A stretch of 64,000 bases of DNA from Microbispora sp. H13382 (GTDB taxonomy: Bacteria > Actinomycetota > Actinomycetes > Streptosporangiales > Streptosporangiaceae): contig NZ_JABBXA010000026.1 of NCBI RefSeq assembly GCF_014161445.1, forward strand, positions 54,032 through 118,031, given 5' to 3'. A model generated the notes under the pieces. The model had not been told where the DNA came from. It ran no database searches and was given only the letters and a program-made list of their open reading frames with translations. Below, piece by piece: positions 27,783 through 36,037 of the stretch (position 1 is the first letter of the stretch; every line of letters begins with the position of its first letter). The translations under genes were made by a program, and so were the position numbers.

Positions 27783-29513
27783 ATGAGGCGTTCTCATGCG
27801 CGTGGCCACGCGTCGGGTCCGTCGCACAGGGCGTTCGCCGCTCTCGGCGCGCTGGTCCTGTCGGCGGCGGCCCTGACCGCCCAGCCGGGTCCGGCCGCGG
27901 CCGACCCCGGTGATCCGGGCGTGCCCGCGTCACCGAAGACCGTCTTCGCCGAGGACTTCGAGCACGGTCAGGGCGCCACACCCATCCTGGTCAGCGACTA
28001 CACCGGAGCCGCCCCCGTCAACCAGACCTACACCGCCGACCCGGCCTGGCTGACCCACTGCAACGGCTGGATCGCCTCACAGCAGAACCCCGCCGTCGCA
28101 CCGGCGAACTCCGGCTGCGGCAACGTCTGGGCGACGGTGAAGCAGATGGCCGGCGCACTCGGCCAGTGGGCGGACGGGGACCCGGCGGCCAACCACGCCG
28201 TCACGGCCTACACCGAGGGCGCCGATCCCGGATCGGGCAGGACCCAGCTGGAGTCGAACTTCTCCATCGACATCGGCCCCAAGCGGTTCCTGGCCTTCTC
28301 CGTCGACGTCGCCGAGACCAACTGCTTCGCCGACCACGCCAATCTGGGCTTCTACCTGCTGGACGCCGTGACGGCCGTGCCCGCCTTCACCACCCCGATC
28401 GAGCCGTGCGCCCACCCGGGGACGACGATCGGTTCGGTGGCCGTCGGCACCTACACCAGCGACGGGCCCATCCTCTTCGACGGGGGCGCGCTGCGGCTCA
28501 GGCTCGTCAACTTCCAGGCCAGCGGCATCGGCAACGACGCGGCGTTCGACAACGTACGCATCCTGGACGTCACACCCCGGCTCGACGTCTCCTACAGCCC
28601 CGATTCCGCCCGCGTGGGCGAGACCGCGGCGCTGAAGTTCACGATCACCAACACCAGCGAACTGGCCGTGAAGAAAGGCTGGTCGTTCAAGGGCAGCCTG
28701 CCGAGCGGGCTCACCGTCGCCGGGGCGCCGTCCACCGACTGCGCGGACGCGACCGTGACCGCGCCGCAGGGAGGCGGGCAGATCACGGTGACCGGGACCT
28801 TGCCCGCCGGAGCCGCCTACTGCACCGCGACCGTCACCGTCTCGGCCGCCCACACCGGCACCTACCGCACATGCGCCGCGGACGTCACCGACCGCACCGG
28901 GATCGACCCTCCCGGCTGCGCGGAGGTCACCTTCACCCGGCCCGTCCTGGTCTTCGACGCGCACGCGCACGGCGGCCGGGTCTCGGCCCCGCTGGTGACG
29001 GTCGCGCCGCTGGTTCCCTCCGACGTCACCTGCACCGACGCCCCGGGCTCCGACGACGGCACGCTCCTGCAGGCCACGCTTCCCGGGCTCGGCTCACTGG
29101 GCGCGATCACCACGAAGGCCGCAGGCACGGTCGGCGACGACGGCCTGCGCACCGCGTCCGCCTCCGCCAAGACCGCGGGGGTGAACCTCCTCGGCGGTCT
29201 CGTCACCGCCGACGAGATCACCGCCAAGGCCAAAGCCCGGGACGGCGAGACCGGGCAGGTCGACGTCGACGGCTCGGTGCACATCACCAACCTCAAGGTC
29301 GGCGGCGTGTCGATCATCGACCCGAAACCCAACCTGACGATCAACATCCCGCTCGTGGCGAAAGTCGTGATCAACGAGCAGGTGACCACCGCCGATGGCG
29401 CCGGCGTGGTGGTCAACGCCATCCACGTGCGGACGCTGGCGGGGGTGGACATCGTGGTCAGCCACGCCCGGGCCGCCCTGACCGTCCCCGGCAAGCCGTG
29501 CCCGTCCGCCTGA
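27783..29513 (+). CDS. secreted protein with DUF11-like and choice-of-anchor-P-like domains
   Basis: 576 residues. Signal peptide: arginine-rich n-region, then AFAALGALVLSAAALTA, with probable cleavage after PAAA (about residue 41). A jelly-roll-like N-terminal half (KTVFAEDFEHGQG..., Cys-containing) is followed by a DUF11/DUF7933-like domain (residues about 270-380, LKFTITNTSELAVKKG...). The C-terminal domain resembles choice-of-anchor P proteins (LLGGLVTADEITAKAKA, then VVVNAIHVRTLAG and IVVSHARA). No LPXTG motif or terminal helix is present, so it is probably released or held by protein contacts. A GGAGGAA ribosome site precedes the ATG. The next gene is also secreted. Confidence 0.78.
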   Translation: MRRSHARGHASGPSHRAFAALGALVLSAAALTAQPGPAAADPGDPGVPASPKTVFAEDFEHGQGATPILVSDYTGAAPVNQTYTADPAWLTHCNGWIASQQNPAVAPANSGCGNVWATVKQMAGALGQWADGDPAANHAVTAYTEGADPGSGRTQLESNFSIDIGPKRFLAFSVDVAETNCFADHANLGFYLLDAVTAVPAFTTPIEPCAHPGTTIGSVAVGTYTSDGPILFDGGALRLRLVNFQASGIGNDAAFDNVRILDVTPRLDVSYSPDSARVGETAALKFTITNTSELAVKKGWSFKGSLPSGLTVAGAPSTDCADATVTAPQGGGQITVTGTLPAGAAYCTATVTVSAAHTGTYRTCAADVTDRTGIDPPGCAEVTFTRPVLVFDAHAHGGRVSAPLVTVAPLVPSDVTCTDAPGSDDGTLLQATLPGLGSLGAITTKAAGTVGDDGLRTASASAKTAGVNLLGGLVTADEITAKAKARDGETGQVDVDGSVHITNLKVGGVSIIDPKPNLTINIPLVAKVVINEQVTTADGAGVVVNAIHVRTLAGVDIVVSHARAALTVPGKPCPSA

Positions 29514-29568
29514 CCATCCTGACCGGCCCCGCCGCCCACGGCGGCCGCCTCGACGCGAGGAGACAGCC

Positions 29569-30099
29569 TTGACCGACAGGAGATTCCGGGCGCGCGCGCT
29601 CGCCCTTGCCGCCGTAGCCACCCTCGGCGTGGTGGCGCCGGCCGCCGCGAGCCCGGCCCAGGCCCGGCCGCTCGCGCTTGTGCAGTGCCAGGGGACCGAG
29701 TCCGACGCCTACGAACCGGGGGTGGTCTTCCAGCCCCGGAACTTCGAGATCACCACCACCGGCCGGTTCACCTCGTGCCTGGGCGGAGGCGATGTGACGA
29801 GCGGATCGTACGACGAGCGCTTCACCATCCTCGCCGGCTGCAACGACCTCCTCGACGGTTTCCAGAGCGCGCGGACCCTCACCTGGAACACCGGGGAGGC
29901 CAGCGTCATCGAGGGCACCGGCAGCAGCACCGCCGTGGCCGGGCAGGTCGTCACCACGTTCACCGGCACCGTCACCTCGGGTCCGTTCACCGGCCGGTCC
30001 GCGGTGCAGGTCATCGCCCTCCCCCAGCCGAACCTGCTGATGTGCCTCACCACCGGCTTCACCGGAGCGACGGGGGTGACGACGCTGACCATCACCTGA
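29569..30099 (+). CDS. small secreted protein of unknown family
   Basis: 176 residues from a TTG start with a good ribosome site (GAGGAG). Signal peptide (RALALAAVATLGVVAPAAA, cleaved near SPAQA), then a beta-rich mature domain of about 140 residues with four Cys (VQCQG, TSCLGGG, AGCND, LMCLTT) that could form two disulfides. Repeated Gly/Thr/Ser runs suggest an extracellular beta-sandwich. It follows the larger secreted protein gene by 55 bp and is likely co-expressed. I do not recognise the family. Confidence 0.72.
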   Translation: MTDRRFRARALALAAVATLGVVAPAAASPAQARPLALVQCQGTESDAYEPGVVFQPRNFEITTTGRFTSCLGGGDVTSGSYDERFTILAGCNDLLDGFQSARTLTWNTGEASVIEGTGSSTAVAGQVVTTFTGTVTSGPFTGRSAVQVIALPQPNLLMCLTTGFTGATGVTTLTIT

Positions 30100-30128
30100 G
30101 CTCCCGTACGGGCGCGGTGACGAGTACG

Positions 30129-30156
30129 CCCCGTCCCGGCATCCGCCGGGGCGGGG
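30129..30156 (+). terminator. GC-rich hairpin terminator after the secreted protein genes
   Basis: A 12-bp stem, CCCCG-T-CCCGGC pairing with GCCGGG-G-CGGGG across a 4-nt loop (ATCC), followed by GGTT. It lies 30 bp after the stop codon of the second secreted protein gene. There is no long T run, as is common in actinomycetes. Confidence 0.6.
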
Positions 30157-30267
30157 GGTTCCCTGCACGGGAAGAGGCCGACCGGCGGCTTCCCCGCGGA
30201 CCGTACGGCACCGGCCCGGGGGAAAAGCCGGTGCGCGCTGCCGGCGCCGGCTGACACACTCCCCGGC

Positions 30268-30858
30268 ATGGCCACACCGGAACCGAAGACGGACCTCCAA
30301 CGCTATCTGCAGACCGCCCGCGACGCCCTGTTGTGGAAGCTCGACGGGCTCTCCGAATATCAGATCCGCCGCCCGCTGACCCCGACCGGCACCAACCTGC
30401 TGGGGCTCGTCAAACACCTCGCCGGGGTGGAGGTGGGCTACTTCGGCGACACGTTCGGGCGGCCGTTCGGCGAACCGCTGGAATGGACGGAGGACGACGC
30501 CGAAGACAACGCGGACATGTGGGCGACCGCGGACGAGTCGCGCGACCACATCGTCGGGCTGTACCGCCGGGTATGGCAGCACTCCGACACCACCATCGCC
30601 ACGCTGGCGCTCGACGCGACCGGTCATGTGCCGTGGTGGCCGGACGAACGGAGCACGGCGACGCTGCACCAGATCCTGGTGCACGTGATCGCGGAGACCA
30701 ACCGGCACGCCGGTCACGCCGACATCGTCAGGGAACTCATCGACGGAACGGCCGGCCTGCGGGACGGGAACCTCAACCTGCCCCACGGCGATCAGGCATG
30801 GTGGGAGAGCTACCGCAACCGTCTGGAGCACACGGCGCGGGAAGCCGGCGAGGGCTGA
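30268..30858 (+). CDS. DinB-family (DUF664) protein
   Basis: 196-residue four-helix DinB-like protein. The metal-binding histidines are seen in LVKHLAGVEVGYFG and in VHVIAETNRHAGHADIVRE. In actinomycetes this family includes mycothiol-dependent transferases, so it may conjugate mycothiol to an electrophile. The usual length for the family is 160-200 residues. It has its own start region after the terminator at 30129-30156 and converges with the MOSC gene. The substrate is unknown. Confidence 0.85.
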   Translation: MATPEPKTDLQRYLQTARDALLWKLDGLSEYQIRRPLTPTGTNLLGLVKHLAGVEVGYFGDTFGRPFGEPLEWTEDDAEDNADMWATADESRDHIVGLYRRVWQHSDTTIATLALDATGHVPWWPDERSTATLHQILVHVIAETNRHAGHADIVRELIDGTAGLRDGNLNLPHGDQAWWESYRNRLEHTAREAGEG

Positions 30859-30924
30859 TCACGGGCGGAGGGGAACCTGCCGCAGGCACGGTCGCGGCGC
30901 ACCGTCCTCGCGGCCGCTGCCGGG

Positions 30925-31755
30925 TCAGGGCGCGGCGGCGAGGACGGTCACCGGGTCGCCGACCTGGATCTCGCCGTAGTCGCGGGGGATGAAGCGGACA
31001 CCGAACCAGGTCTTGCCGTCCCAGCGGCGGTGGCGGGCCAGGGTGCGAAGGGGTTCCCTGCCCTTTTCGAGGGTGATGGGGTCGTAGGTCGGCACGGCGC
31101 AGCGGTCGCACAGTTCGGACATGCGGAAGCGGAGTGCGCCGATACGGATCTCGCGCCAGCTGTCCTCGACGTAGGGGGCGAAGCCGTCCACGACGAGGTT
31201 GGGGCGGAAGCGGGCCATGTCGAGGGGGGCGGGGACCTCCTCCTGACGTTCGCGTGCCCCCTCGGCGATCCACTCGTCGAGCCGGCGCAGGGAGGAACGG
31301 GAGGTGAGCAGGAAGGGAGCGTCCCCGGCCAGGCTGACGACATCGCCGGGAAGTCCGCCGTGGGATGCCGGGACGGCGCAGCGGCGGGGGTCGTCGAGCC
31401 AGACGAGGCGGGCGGGCTTCCCCAGCAAGCGGGTGAACCAGGCATGGGCCTGCGGATGGGCGAGGACCGCCGTGTCCAGTTCCACGAAGTGGACGGGGAC
31501 GTGCTCACCCGTGGCCGGGGGCACCTTCAGCTGCGGCAGACCGGGGGCCTCAAGCAGGAGGCCGTCCTCGGCGGTGCGAGTGGCGACGACGGAGAGCAGC
31601 CGCGGATTCTCCCCGACCCAGTGCAGGTTGCCCGATTCGTCCACCACGGCCCACCGGCGATCCCCCGCCAGCCCCCACGGCTCCACGACCGCCGAATCAA
31701 CAATCCACCCAGAAACCGACTTCACCGGATATCTACGGATCTCGGCCAGCTCCAC
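30925..31755 (-). CDS. MOSC-domain protein (YcbX-like)
   Basis: 276 residues. An N-terminal beta-barrel domain (VELAEIRRYPVKSVSGW...) precedes a MOSC domain with the conserved cysteine in ELCDRCAVPTYDPIT and the ending WFGVRFIPRDYGEIQVGDPV. MOSC proteins bind the molybdenum cofactor and act in sulfur transfer or reductive detoxification of N-hydroxylated compounds (YcbX, YiiM, mARC). A GTG start at 31755 is used. It appears monocistronic. Its upstream region abuts a decayed transporter gene on the other strand. Confidence 0.87.
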   Translation of the reverse strand: MELAEIRRYPVKSVSGWIVDSAVVEPWGLAGDRRWAVVDESGNLHWVGENPRLLSVVATRTAEDGLLLEAPGLPQLKVPPATGEHVPVHFVELDTAVLAHPQAHAWFTRLLGKPARLVWLDDPRRCAVPASHGGLPGDVVSLAGDAPFLLTSRSSLRRLDEWIAEGARERQEEVPAPLDMARFRPNLVVDGFAPYVEDSWREIRIGALRFRMSELCDRCAVPTYDPITLEKGREPLRTLARHRRWDGKTWFGVRFIPRDYGEIQVGDPVTVLAAAP

Positions 31756-31839
31756 GCCGTCAGCGTACGTCCGGGAATCACTCCTCGAAAGCGGTGAAAT
31801 CCGGTCGCTCCGCCGTATCCTCGCCGTACGGGCACCCGC

Positions 31840-32260
31840 GCCCGAACGGCCCGCGCACTCGCGGCTGGACCTGACCGGCGCGGCGCTGCTGGCGGGCACG
31901 CTCGCGATCGGCGTGCACACGCTGGCCGGTGTGCCCGTCCACGGCTGTACCGCCGCGCCGACGCTGCTCGGGCTGCTCGCCGTCGCGGGCCTGACCGCCG
32001 TGTTCGTCGCGCACGAGCGCCGCGCGGCGCATCCGATCGTGCCCGCCGCGGTCGCCCGGTCGATGCCGGTGACCGCGTCGATGCTGCTCCTGCTGGCCGT
32101 CACCGGCGGCGTGTTCGGCGCGCTGTTCGCCGCCACCTTCGTGCTGCAGGAACGGCTCGGGCTCGGCCCGCTCGCGACGGGCCTGCGGCTGCTTCCGGTC
32201 ACGGTGGTCATGGTCTTTGGAGCACCCACGGCGGCCGCCGCCCTGCGCCCCTCGGCCTGA
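31840..32260 (+). pseudogene. remnant of an MFS multidrug transporter (DHA2 type)
   Basis: The frame encodes RLDLTGAALLAGTLAIGVHT, HERRAAHPIVPAAVA and GALFAATFVLQERLGLGPLATGLRLLPVTV. This is the central part (about helices 6-10) of 14-helix EmrB/QacA-type exporters. Both ends are missing: no start region lies upstream (the MOSC gene reads away from 31755), and the frame stops at 32260 in unrelated low-complexity sequence. About 140 of some 500 residues remain. Confidence 0.7.
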
Positions 32261-32646
32261 TGCCTGCCGCGCTTCTGCCCGCCGGGCCTGCCCCGCGCCG
32301 CTCCCCCGAACCGGCCGGAGCGTCCGGAGCGTCCGGAGCGGCCGGAGCGGCCGGAGACGCGCCCGCTGCCTGAGGCGGCGGCCGACAACGACGTGCGCCG
32401 GGTGGGATGACCCGCGGTGGGGTGAACGAGGGCGGGAGCCCGCGGCAGTGCGGCCTGCCTGCCACGGGCTCCCGATCACCGCGTCGCGCGGTGATCCCCG
32501 CTCAGGAGGGGGAGGAGAAACCGGTTCGGCCTGGACCAAGCATCGGCACGCCGGCACAAGCCGGGTATTGGCGCCGGTCGAAGACGACGCACCGCCGTGG
32601 CGAGGTCCCGGGGGCGGACGGCCGCGCTTCTTCGGCGCTGAGCTCT
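32261..32646. other. gene-free stretch between the MFS remnant and the methyltransferase gene
   Basis: 386 bp with no supported gene. It holds the 9-bp tandem repeat at 32315-32356 and otherwise GC-rich sequence with only spurious open frames. Confidence 0.55.
32315..32356 (+). repeat. 9-bp tandem repeat (CCGGAGCGK), 4.7 copies
   Basis: Units CCGGAGCGT, CCGGAGCGT, CCGGAGCGG and CCGGAGCGG plus a partial CCGGAG, in a gene-free stretch downstream of the MFS remnant. Slippage-prone, with no known role. Confidence 0.85.
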
Positions 32647-33747
32647 TCACCCAGCGCCCTGCTGAGGAGTGCGGCGGCCCGGCCGTGGGGCCGTCCACCG
32701 GACCAGGAACGACTCCGCCCCGGCGACCCGTACGCGTTGCAGGTGCACGGGCGTGAGGCCGTGACGGATGCCGAGCGGCACCTCGCCGACGCCGGGCAGC
32801 AGGACCACGGCGGTCCCGCCGGGCGCGAGCACCCGGCGCACCTCCGCCCACCAGCGTCCGGCGGACGCGGCGAGCAGACCGCCCGGGGCCACCTGACCGC
32901 CCCAGGGCGGGTTCGCCAGCACACGGTGGGCGACGCCGTCCGGCACCGGCAGGCGCCCGGCGTCGGCCCGGGCCACGGCGACGGGCAGCCCCGCGGCGTT
33001 CTCCCTCGCTGCCGCCACCGCCCGCGAGGCCAGGTCGAACCCGCAGGCGCGGATGCCCGCCCGCTGCCGCACCGCCTCCACCAGCAGGGTGCCGGCGCCG
33101 CAGCAGGGATCGAGGACCGTGTCACCGGGCTCGATGCCGGCCATGGCCACCATGGCGGCGGCGAGCGGGGGATGCAGGGTCCCCGGGACGGACCGCCGCT
33201 TGTAGGCCCGCCGGTGCAGCGGGCGCTCGGCGATGCGCAGCAGCAGCGTGGCCCGCTCCCCGTCGAGGGTGACCCGCCAGCCGCCGTGGCCCGGCGGCGG
33301 CGCGCCACCGCGCCGCGAGTGGTAGCCGACCCCCAGCCGGGCGGCCAGGGCGCGGCCGACCGCGTCCTCCACGTCGTACCGGGTGAAGTTGCGCCTGCCC
33401 AGGAACGACGCCGAAACCTCGACACCCGTGAGCGCGCCGGGGCCGCCGTGGTCGCGGCGCAGCCGCGTCAGGGTGGCGAGGTCGGCGGCGGCTGCGAGCT
33501 CCGCCAGGGCCGCGACCCCCGTCCGCGACGGGCCGACGTCGGTGCCCCGCGCGGCCAGCAGGAACACGTCGTCCGCCGTGCGCAGGCCCAGTACGAGGCC
33601 GTGCGGCGCGGGCGGCCGCGACGCGCGGAAGTGCACCTCGCGATGCCCGATGTGAGTGATTACGCCGAGGCCGTGCCGCAGTATCTCGGCGGCGACCGTC
33701 GGCTCCAGCCCGTGGACGCACCGCGCCACCAGACTCGCCGCCGTCAT
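32647..33747 (-). CDS. THUMP-domain RNA (guanine-N2) methyltransferase-like protein
   Basis: 366 residues. An N-terminal THUMP RNA-binding domain (VARCVHGLEPTVAAEILRHG...) is followed by a Rossmann methyltransferase of the UPF0020 class. AdoMet loop: DTVLDPCCGAGTLLVEAV. The catalytic motif IV is ANPPWGG, an N-PP-[WYF] box that methylates exocyclic amines. Relatives include Trm14/TrmN tRNA methyltransferases and RlmL-type rRNA enzymes; the exact target base cannot be told from sequence. It stands alone on its strand. Confidence 0.85.
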   Translation of the reverse strand: MTAASLVARCVHGLEPTVAAEILRHGLGVITHIGHREVHFRASRPPAPHGLVLGLRTADDVFLLAARGTDVGPSRTGVAALAELAAAADLATLTRLRRDHGGPGALTGVEVSASFLGRRNFTRYDVEDAVGRALAARLGVGYHSRRGGAPPPGHGGWRVTLDGERATLLLRIAERPLHRRAYKRRSVPGTLHPPLAAAMVAMAGIEPGDTVLDPCCGAGTLLVEAVRQRAGIRACGFDLASRAVAAARENAAGLPVAVARADAGRLPVPDGVAHRVLANPPWGGQVAPGGLLAASAGRWWAEVRRVLAPGGTAVVLLPGVGEVPLGIRHGLTPVHLQRVRVAGAESFLVRWTAPRPGRRTPQQGAG

Positions 33748-34188
33748 GGGACGGTGGGAGCGCTGGGACGCGGAGCGGAGAAAGTGACAGCGCGTACGCG
33801 CATGGTGATCGTTGTTCTCCCGCGTCGGCCCGGGACGGCGCGTCGCCGTCCCGCCTCGTCGGCGACGGGCGGGGCCTCGCTTCGCCGACGGCGGCTAGCG
33901 GAGGGGGAAGAAGAACGTGAACGTCACGGTCGCGATCGTAGGGCCGCGGGGGCGCCGGATCAACTTCTCCGCTCCGGCCTGGGCCGCCGGCCGTGGACCT
34001 GGACTCCGGCCCGGCCCCGTGCGGGTGAACGGGCGCTCTGGTGTAGGGTGCCGGTCACGGCGGCGACGACGCGAGGAGGTGAGCCCCATTACCGCTGAAC
34101 AGGTCGGGTGCTCCCCTCTCCCCGCACGTACGGTCGCGTAGAGGCAGGCGACCGCGGGAGCGCCCTCGGCACACCGGAAGGTTCTCCC
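33748..34188. other. leader region of the PrmC-like gene with possible mini-ORF
   Basis: 441 bp without a convincing gene. The last 120 bp contain GAGGAGGTGAGCCCC followed by an open frame of 20 codons from a GTG at 34079 (SPITAEQVGCSPLPARTVA, stop at 34141). The GAGGAG touches the GTG, which is too close for a normal ribosome site, while an ATT at 34088 would be well spaced. It could be a leader peptide or chance. Confidence 0.35.
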
Positions 34189-34989
34189 TTGTCACTGTCC
34201 CTCTCCCCCGCTTTTCCCTCGGTCGTGGCCCGGTTGCGGGCCGCGGGGTGCGTGTTCGCCGAAAACGAGGCCCGTCTGCTGGTCTCCGCCGCGCGTACGC
34301 CCGCCGAGCTCGACGACATGGTGGACCGGCGCGCCCGCGGCCTGCCGCTGGAACACGTCATCGGGTGGGCCGAGTTCTGCGGCCTGCGGCTGGCCGTCGA
34401 CCCGGGGGTCTTCGTGCCCCGGCCGCGCACCGAGTTCCTGGTCCGCCGGGCCGCCGCTCTCGCCCCGCCTGGCGCCGTCGTCGTCGACCTGTGCTGCGGT
34501 TCGGGCGCGATGGGCGCGGCGCTGGCCGCAGCCGCCGGGCCGGTCGAGCTGCACGCCGTGGACGTCGACCCCGCCGCCGTACGCTGCGCCCGCCGCAACC
34601 TCGCCCCGGCGGGCGGCAGAGTGTACGAGGGCGACCTCTACGCAGCCCTGCCCGCCGCGCTGCGCGGCCGGGTGGACGTCCTGGTCGCCAGCCCTCCGTA
34701 CGTGCCCACCGGCGCGATCGGGCTGCTGCCGCCGGAGGCGCGCGTGCACGAGCCGCAGGTCGCGCTCGACGGCGGCGCGGACGGGCTCGACGTCGTACGG
34801 CGGGTCGTCGCCGGGGCGGCCGATTGGCTCGTGCCGGGCGGCCACCTGCTGGTGGAGACGAGCGAGAGCCAGGCGGAGGAGACCGCCGAGGCCGTCGGCC
34901 GCGCCGGGCTCGCCGCCCGCCTGACCCGCGACGAGGAACTGGACGCGACCGCCGTGATCGGAACCCGGCCGGGCGGCGCGCGCAGGTGA
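34189..34989 (+). CDS. PrmC/HemK-like glutamine N5-methyltransferase
   Basis: 266 residues from a TTG start with a good ribosome site (GGAAGG, 7 bp upstream). N-terminal helical substrate domain (VVARLRAAGCVFAENEARLL), then GLPLEHVIGWAEFCGLRL and FVPRPRTEFLV, both typical of the family. AdoMet loop VVVDLCCGSGAMGAAL. The catalytic box reads ASPPYVPT where classical PrmC has NPPY. The family methylates glutamine in release factors (GGQ). The SPPY variant is a separate actinomycete branch, often just annotated putative, so a different substrate is possible. The kinase-like genes follow on the same strand. Confidence 0.8.
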   Translation: MSLSLSPAFPSVVARLRAAGCVFAENEARLLVSAARTPAELDDMVDRRARGLPLEHVIGWAEFCGLRLAVDPGVFVPRPRTEFLVRRAAALAPPGAVVVDLCCGSGAMGAALAAAAGPVELHAVDVDPAAVRCARRNLAPAGGRVYEGDLYAALPAALRGRVDVLVASPPYVPTGAIGLLPPEARVHEPQVALDGGADGLDVVRRVVAGAADWLVPGGHLLVETSESQAEETAEAVGRAGLAARLTRDEELDATAVIGTRPGGARR

Positions 34990-35064
34990 CGGCCCGCGGG
35001 GATTACGGTCGCCGGGGTTCCGGGTGCCCTCGTCCGGGCTCTCGGGGAGCAGAGGAGCACACCC

Positions 35065-35949
35065 GTGACAGAAGCGACGTCTTTCCTGCTGGAACGCCTG
35101 CACGCGGCCGGTCTGACCGACGTCGTCGCGGTCGAGCCGGCCACTGGAGGTCTCGCCGCGACGGCGGGGCTCGCGCGCCGCGGTGACGGCACGCCAGTGT
35201 TCGTCAAGGCGTTCGGCGAGCCGCCGTCGGACGACGCCTTCGCCGCGGAGGCCGAGGGGCTCACCGCGCTGCGCGAGGCGGGCGGCGTCGCCACGCCCGA
35301 GATCATCCTCGCCGGCCGCGATCTGCTCGTGCTGTCCGCGCTGCGGCCCAGGCCGGGCACCGAGGTCTTCTGGGCGCGGTTGGCGCATGCGCTCGCCCAC
35401 CTGCACACCACCACGCGGCACCCCCGGTTCGGGTGGCACCGGGACAACTGGCTGGGCCGTCGCCGGCAGGTCAACACCTGGGCTGACGACGGGTTCGAGT
35501 TCTTCGCCCGGCACCGTCTGCTGCGCTGGCTCGGCGAGCCTCGCGTCCGGGAGGCGCTCGACACCGCGGACCGGGCGGCGCTGGAGCGGCTGTGCGACCG
35601 GCTGCCCGAGCTGCTGCCGGTCAGGCCCGCGTGCCTGACGCACGGCGACCTGTGGGCGCTGAACGTCATGGCCACCCCCGATGGGCGGCCCGCGCTGATC
35701 GACCCGGCCGTGTCGTACACGTGGGCCGAGGTCGACCTGGCACACCTCTGGACGACCGCGCCGCCGCCCGAGGCGCACGTGTTCTTCGAGCTGTACGCCG
35801 AGCTGACCGGGCTCGACCGCGACTGGCGCCAACGCATGCCGATCATCCAGCTACGCCAGCACCTGGCCGTGATCGCCCAGTTCGACCCCGACTGGGGCGC
35901 CGCCGACCTCGTGCGGGCCACGCTCGCCCCGTTCCGGCGGAGGGGGTGA
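35065..35949 (+). CDS. fructosamine kinase-family phosphotransferase
   Basis: 294 residues with a protein-kinase-like fold. The N-lobe (VEPATGGLAATAGLARRGDGTPVFVKAF, Lys as the ATP contact) is followed by HPRFGWHRDNWLG, characteristic of the fructosamine-3-kinase family. The catalytic loop is LTHGDLWALNVM and the metal-binding Asp is in PALIDPAVSY. Such enzymes phosphorylate sugar adducts on protein lysines, causing them to fall off (deglycation). GTG start with AGAGGAG upstream. It shares its strand with the PrmC-like gene and a second kinase-fold gene. Confidence 0.88.
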   Translation: MTEATSFLLERLHAAGLTDVVAVEPATGGLAATAGLARRGDGTPVFVKAFGEPPSDDAFAAEAEGLTALREAGGVATPEIILAGRDLLVLSALRPRPGTEVFWARLAHALAHLHTTTRHPRFGWHRDNWLGRRRQVNTWADDGFEFFARHRLLRWLGEPRVREALDTADRAALERLCDRLPELLPVRPACLTHGDLWALNVMATPDGRPALIDPAVSYTWAEVDLAHLWTTAPPPEAHVFFELYAELTGLDRDWRQRMPIIQLRQHLAVIAQFDPDWGAADLVRATLAPFRRRG

Positions 35950-36037
35950 GGTCGGCGGAGGGCACGGGGAGTAGGGGCGGTTGCCGTGGGCCGAACCGGT
36001 CGATCGGCTCCCGGAGCTCTCGTCTATCGTCGGGGCC

